Of a stretch of 6,320 nt of DNA, positions 4,822 to 6,320 are shown one piece after another. The translations under genes and the position numbers were made by a program. The notes below the pieces were generated by a model. That model saw only the letters and a list, made by a program, of their open reading frames with translations, was not told the DNA's origin and searched no databases. Origin of the DNA: Treponema sp. (GTDB lineage: Bacteria; Spirochaetota; Spirochaetia; Treponematales; Breznakiellaceae); assembly GCA_031264395.1 (NCBI GenBank), contig JAISEB010000188.1, positions 1 to 6,320 on the forward strand. The letters run 5' to 3'. The number at the start of each line of letters is the position of its first letter. The stretch's first letter is position 1.

Positions 4822-6320
4822 TGTCCTGAATCGGTTCCTCCGCCTTCTTCAATGGGAAGATCAATGAAGAAAGTGGCGCCCGTTCCCTCCCTGGAATCAA
4901 ACCAGATGGCCCCGCCATGATCGCCGATAATCCGCTCTACAATGGGAAGCCCCAGTCCCGTTCCGGACTCTTTGGTGGTGTAGTACGGTGTGAAGACAAG
5001 GGAACTTTCTTCCGCCGAAATTCCCTTTCCCGTATCTTTAATGCTTAATCTACAATACCGGGTCTCGCGTTTTTTGACAAGGTCGGTGCGCAGTTCTATG
5101 ACCCCCTTGCCGTTCATGGCGTCTATGGCGTTGATGACAAGGTTGGTCAGTACCTGGGAAACGCGGTGCTGATCCATCTTTACAAGAATGCCGCCGTCCA
5201 TGTATTCCGTATCAAAGCGCACCCCCGGGTAGGACACGGTGTAGGGGGCCGTGATCGCCTCCGCCGCTTCCCTGATGCGGGTCCAGGTTCCCGAAGGCTC
5301 CATCGGCTTGGAAAGGGTGCGGAATTCGGTTAACAGGGTGGAAAGCCCTTCGGTTTCCTGGATGATGGCCAGCATGGAACTTTCGAGGATTTCACCGATG
5401 CGCCCGGGATCGCCCCTCCAGCGGCGCAGGACCCGTTCCGCCGACAGCTTGATGGGGGTAAGGGGATTTTTGATCTCGTGGGCAAGCTGCTGCGCCATGT
5501 TCTGCCAGATGGTGATTTTTTCCGCCTTGAAAAGGGCCTCCCTTGATTTTTCCAGATCATGCACCATGGAGTTGAAGGAACGGATAAGGAGACCCAGTTC
5601 GTCTCCCCGGCGGGCGAGTATCTGTATGGAAAAATCACCTTCCGCCACGCGCCGCGTCGCCTCGGTCAGTTCCACGATGGGGGCGGTAACCCGCCGCGTA
5701 AATGAAATGGCGATGATGATGGTCATAAGGAGGCTGGGGAAGAAGAACACCCCGTAAAAAAAGATCATGAGCCTCCGGTAATTGATCCTGAGGGAATCGA
5801 TGATCTCGAAGTGCGCCTTTTCGTTCTGCATGGCTTCCATGCCCCGGTCAAAGTCTTCCCCAATAGCGTAACTGACGACGCGGACGGTATCTTCGCCGCG
5901 GATCGCGTAACGTATGAGGCCGCGGTCCCGGGGCAGCTCCCTGGGGACAAAGCCGCTGTAAAGGGGGGGCGGGGCCGCAAGCCGCCTTGATTCCTCCCCC
6001 GCAAAGGAGAGGCTCTTCCACACGCCGTTTTCGTCTTCCCGGAATTCCTCCAGCGCCGCTATGCCGGGGGGAAGGGGCGGGACGCCGGCGGGCTCTTTTC
6101 CGGCCGCGCCTGCCGCCGCGTCGTCCGGTACAAGGTACGGGGAAAGATCGGCGCCGCGGATCATCGTTTCAAACCGTTCGCTGTGAAGCGAATAATTTTC
6201 CACCGCGAAACTTTCCGCGGCACCCATGGCGGCGCCCGTGTCTATGCCCCGCCAGAACCGGATCAGCTCCCTTATCCCCAGGTTTGTGATGAGGGTCACG
6301 GGCGCCGCGGCAAATACGAC
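4818..6320 (-). CDS. NtrY-like membrane sensor histidine kinase (5' partial)
   Basis: This is a membrane histidine kinase that would autophosphorylate and pass phosphate to the response regulator encoded next. The reading frame stays open to the window edge (seven more codons beyond the GTG at 6299), so the true start and most of the first membrane helix probably lie outside. Numbering from that GTG: a non-cytoplasmic sensor region of about 14-176 with an Ala/Pro-rich stretch at 60-85, a membrane helix at about 177-200, a HAMP domain at 201-253, and a dimerisation/phosphoacceptor helix with H274 in HEIKNPLTPIKLSAERV, which is typical of NtrY/NtrB kinases. The ATPase domain has the N box (N386, N390), G1 (DTGKG, D422), the F box FTPYYTTK and G2 (GTGLGL at 446-451). 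There is no room for a PAS domain between HAMP and the phosphoacceptor helix, unlike classical NtrY. Its stop overlaps the regulator start (ATGA). The family call is secure; the signal sensed is unknown. Confidence 0.93.
   Translation of the reverse strand, partial: VVFAAAPVTLITNLGIRELIRFWRGIDTGAAMGAAESFAVENYSLHSERFETMIRGADLSPYLVPDDAAAGAAGKEPAGVPPLPPGIAALEEFREDENGVWKSLSFAGEESRRLAAPPPLYSGFVPRELPRDRGLIRYAIRGEDTVRVVSYAIGEDFDRGMEAMQNEKAHFEIIDSLRINYRRLMIFFYGVFFFPSLLMTIIIAISFTRRVTAPIVELTEATRRVAEGDFSIQILARRGDELGLLIRSFNSMVHDLEKSREALFKAEKITIWQNMAQQLAHEIKNPLTPIKLSAERVLRRWRGDPGRIGEILESSMLAIIQETEGLSTLLTEFRTLSKPMEPSGTWTRIREAAEAITAPYTVSYPGVRFDTEYMDGGILVKMDQHRVSQVLTNLVINAIDAMNGKGVIELRTDLVKKRETRYCRLSIKDTGKGISAEESSLVFTPYYTTKESGTGLGLPIVERIIGDHGGAIWFDSREGTGATFFIDLPIEEGGGTDSGQ

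Larger units (their letters stand above)
22..6320 (-). other. Six-gene minus-strand operon (kinase-regulator-lexA-holA-mntP-acyltransferase)
   Basis: All six genes run in one direction with junctions of ATGA, GTGA, TGATG (one shared base), 4 bases and about 10-13 bases. There is no gap large enough for a standard promoter or terminator between any pair. The simplest reading is one transcript starting beyond base 6320, possibly extending below base 1. Internal promoters inside coding sequence cannot be excluded; I looked for obvious -35/-10 pairs on the minus strand and found none convincing. Confidence 0.75.

Noticed and set aside
5251..5757. A 168-codon open frame on the plus strand opposite the kinase
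   Set aside because: It is antisense to the conserved phosphoacceptor and HAMP regions and shows no motif of its own.

Overview
The window is a single, tightly packed block of six genes, all on the minus strand, so transcription runs from high to low coordinates. In transcription order they are: a sensor histidine kinase of NtrY type (5' end cut off by the window edge), a sigma-54-dependent response regulator of NtrC/NtrX type, the SOS repressor LexA, the delta subunit of DNA polymerase III (HolA), an MntP-type manganese exporter, and a membrane acyltransferase of the acyltransferase-3 family. No tRNA, rRNA, CRISPR array, insertion sequence or other mobile element is visible, and there is no gene-free stretch longer than about 20 bases.

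The junctions are the strongest evidence that this is one operon. Kinase and regulator overlap by ATGA, regulator and lexA by GTGA, and lexA and holA by one base in TGATG. holA and mntP are 4 bases apart, and mntP and the acyltransferase are about 10-13 bases apart with a clear GGAGG ribosome binding site. The promoter must lie upstream of base 6320, outside the window. No convincing terminator fits in the 21 bases after the last stop codon.

The organism is a fairly GC-rich bacterium (line counts of mostly 55-75% G+C outside the acyltransferase). The gene content and the style of the HolA and kinase proteins suggest a spirochaete of Treponema type, but this is an impression from memory and not a proven placement. 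LexA keeps every residue needed for RecA-stimulated self-cleavage, so a working SOS response is likely.

Functionally, the unit places an envelope-sensing sigma-54 two-component system in front of the DNA-damage repressor, a replication clamp-loader subunit and a metal exporter. Two points deserve a second look. lexA has no intergenic space of its own and seems to depend on the two-component operon. A GTTC-N7-GTTC direct repeat, the form of LexA operator known from Alphaproteobacteria, sits exactly across the lexA start codon. The terminal acyltransferase has visibly lower GC than the rest and may be a later addition. I see no clearly new biological system; most of the content is known families in an interesting arrangement.
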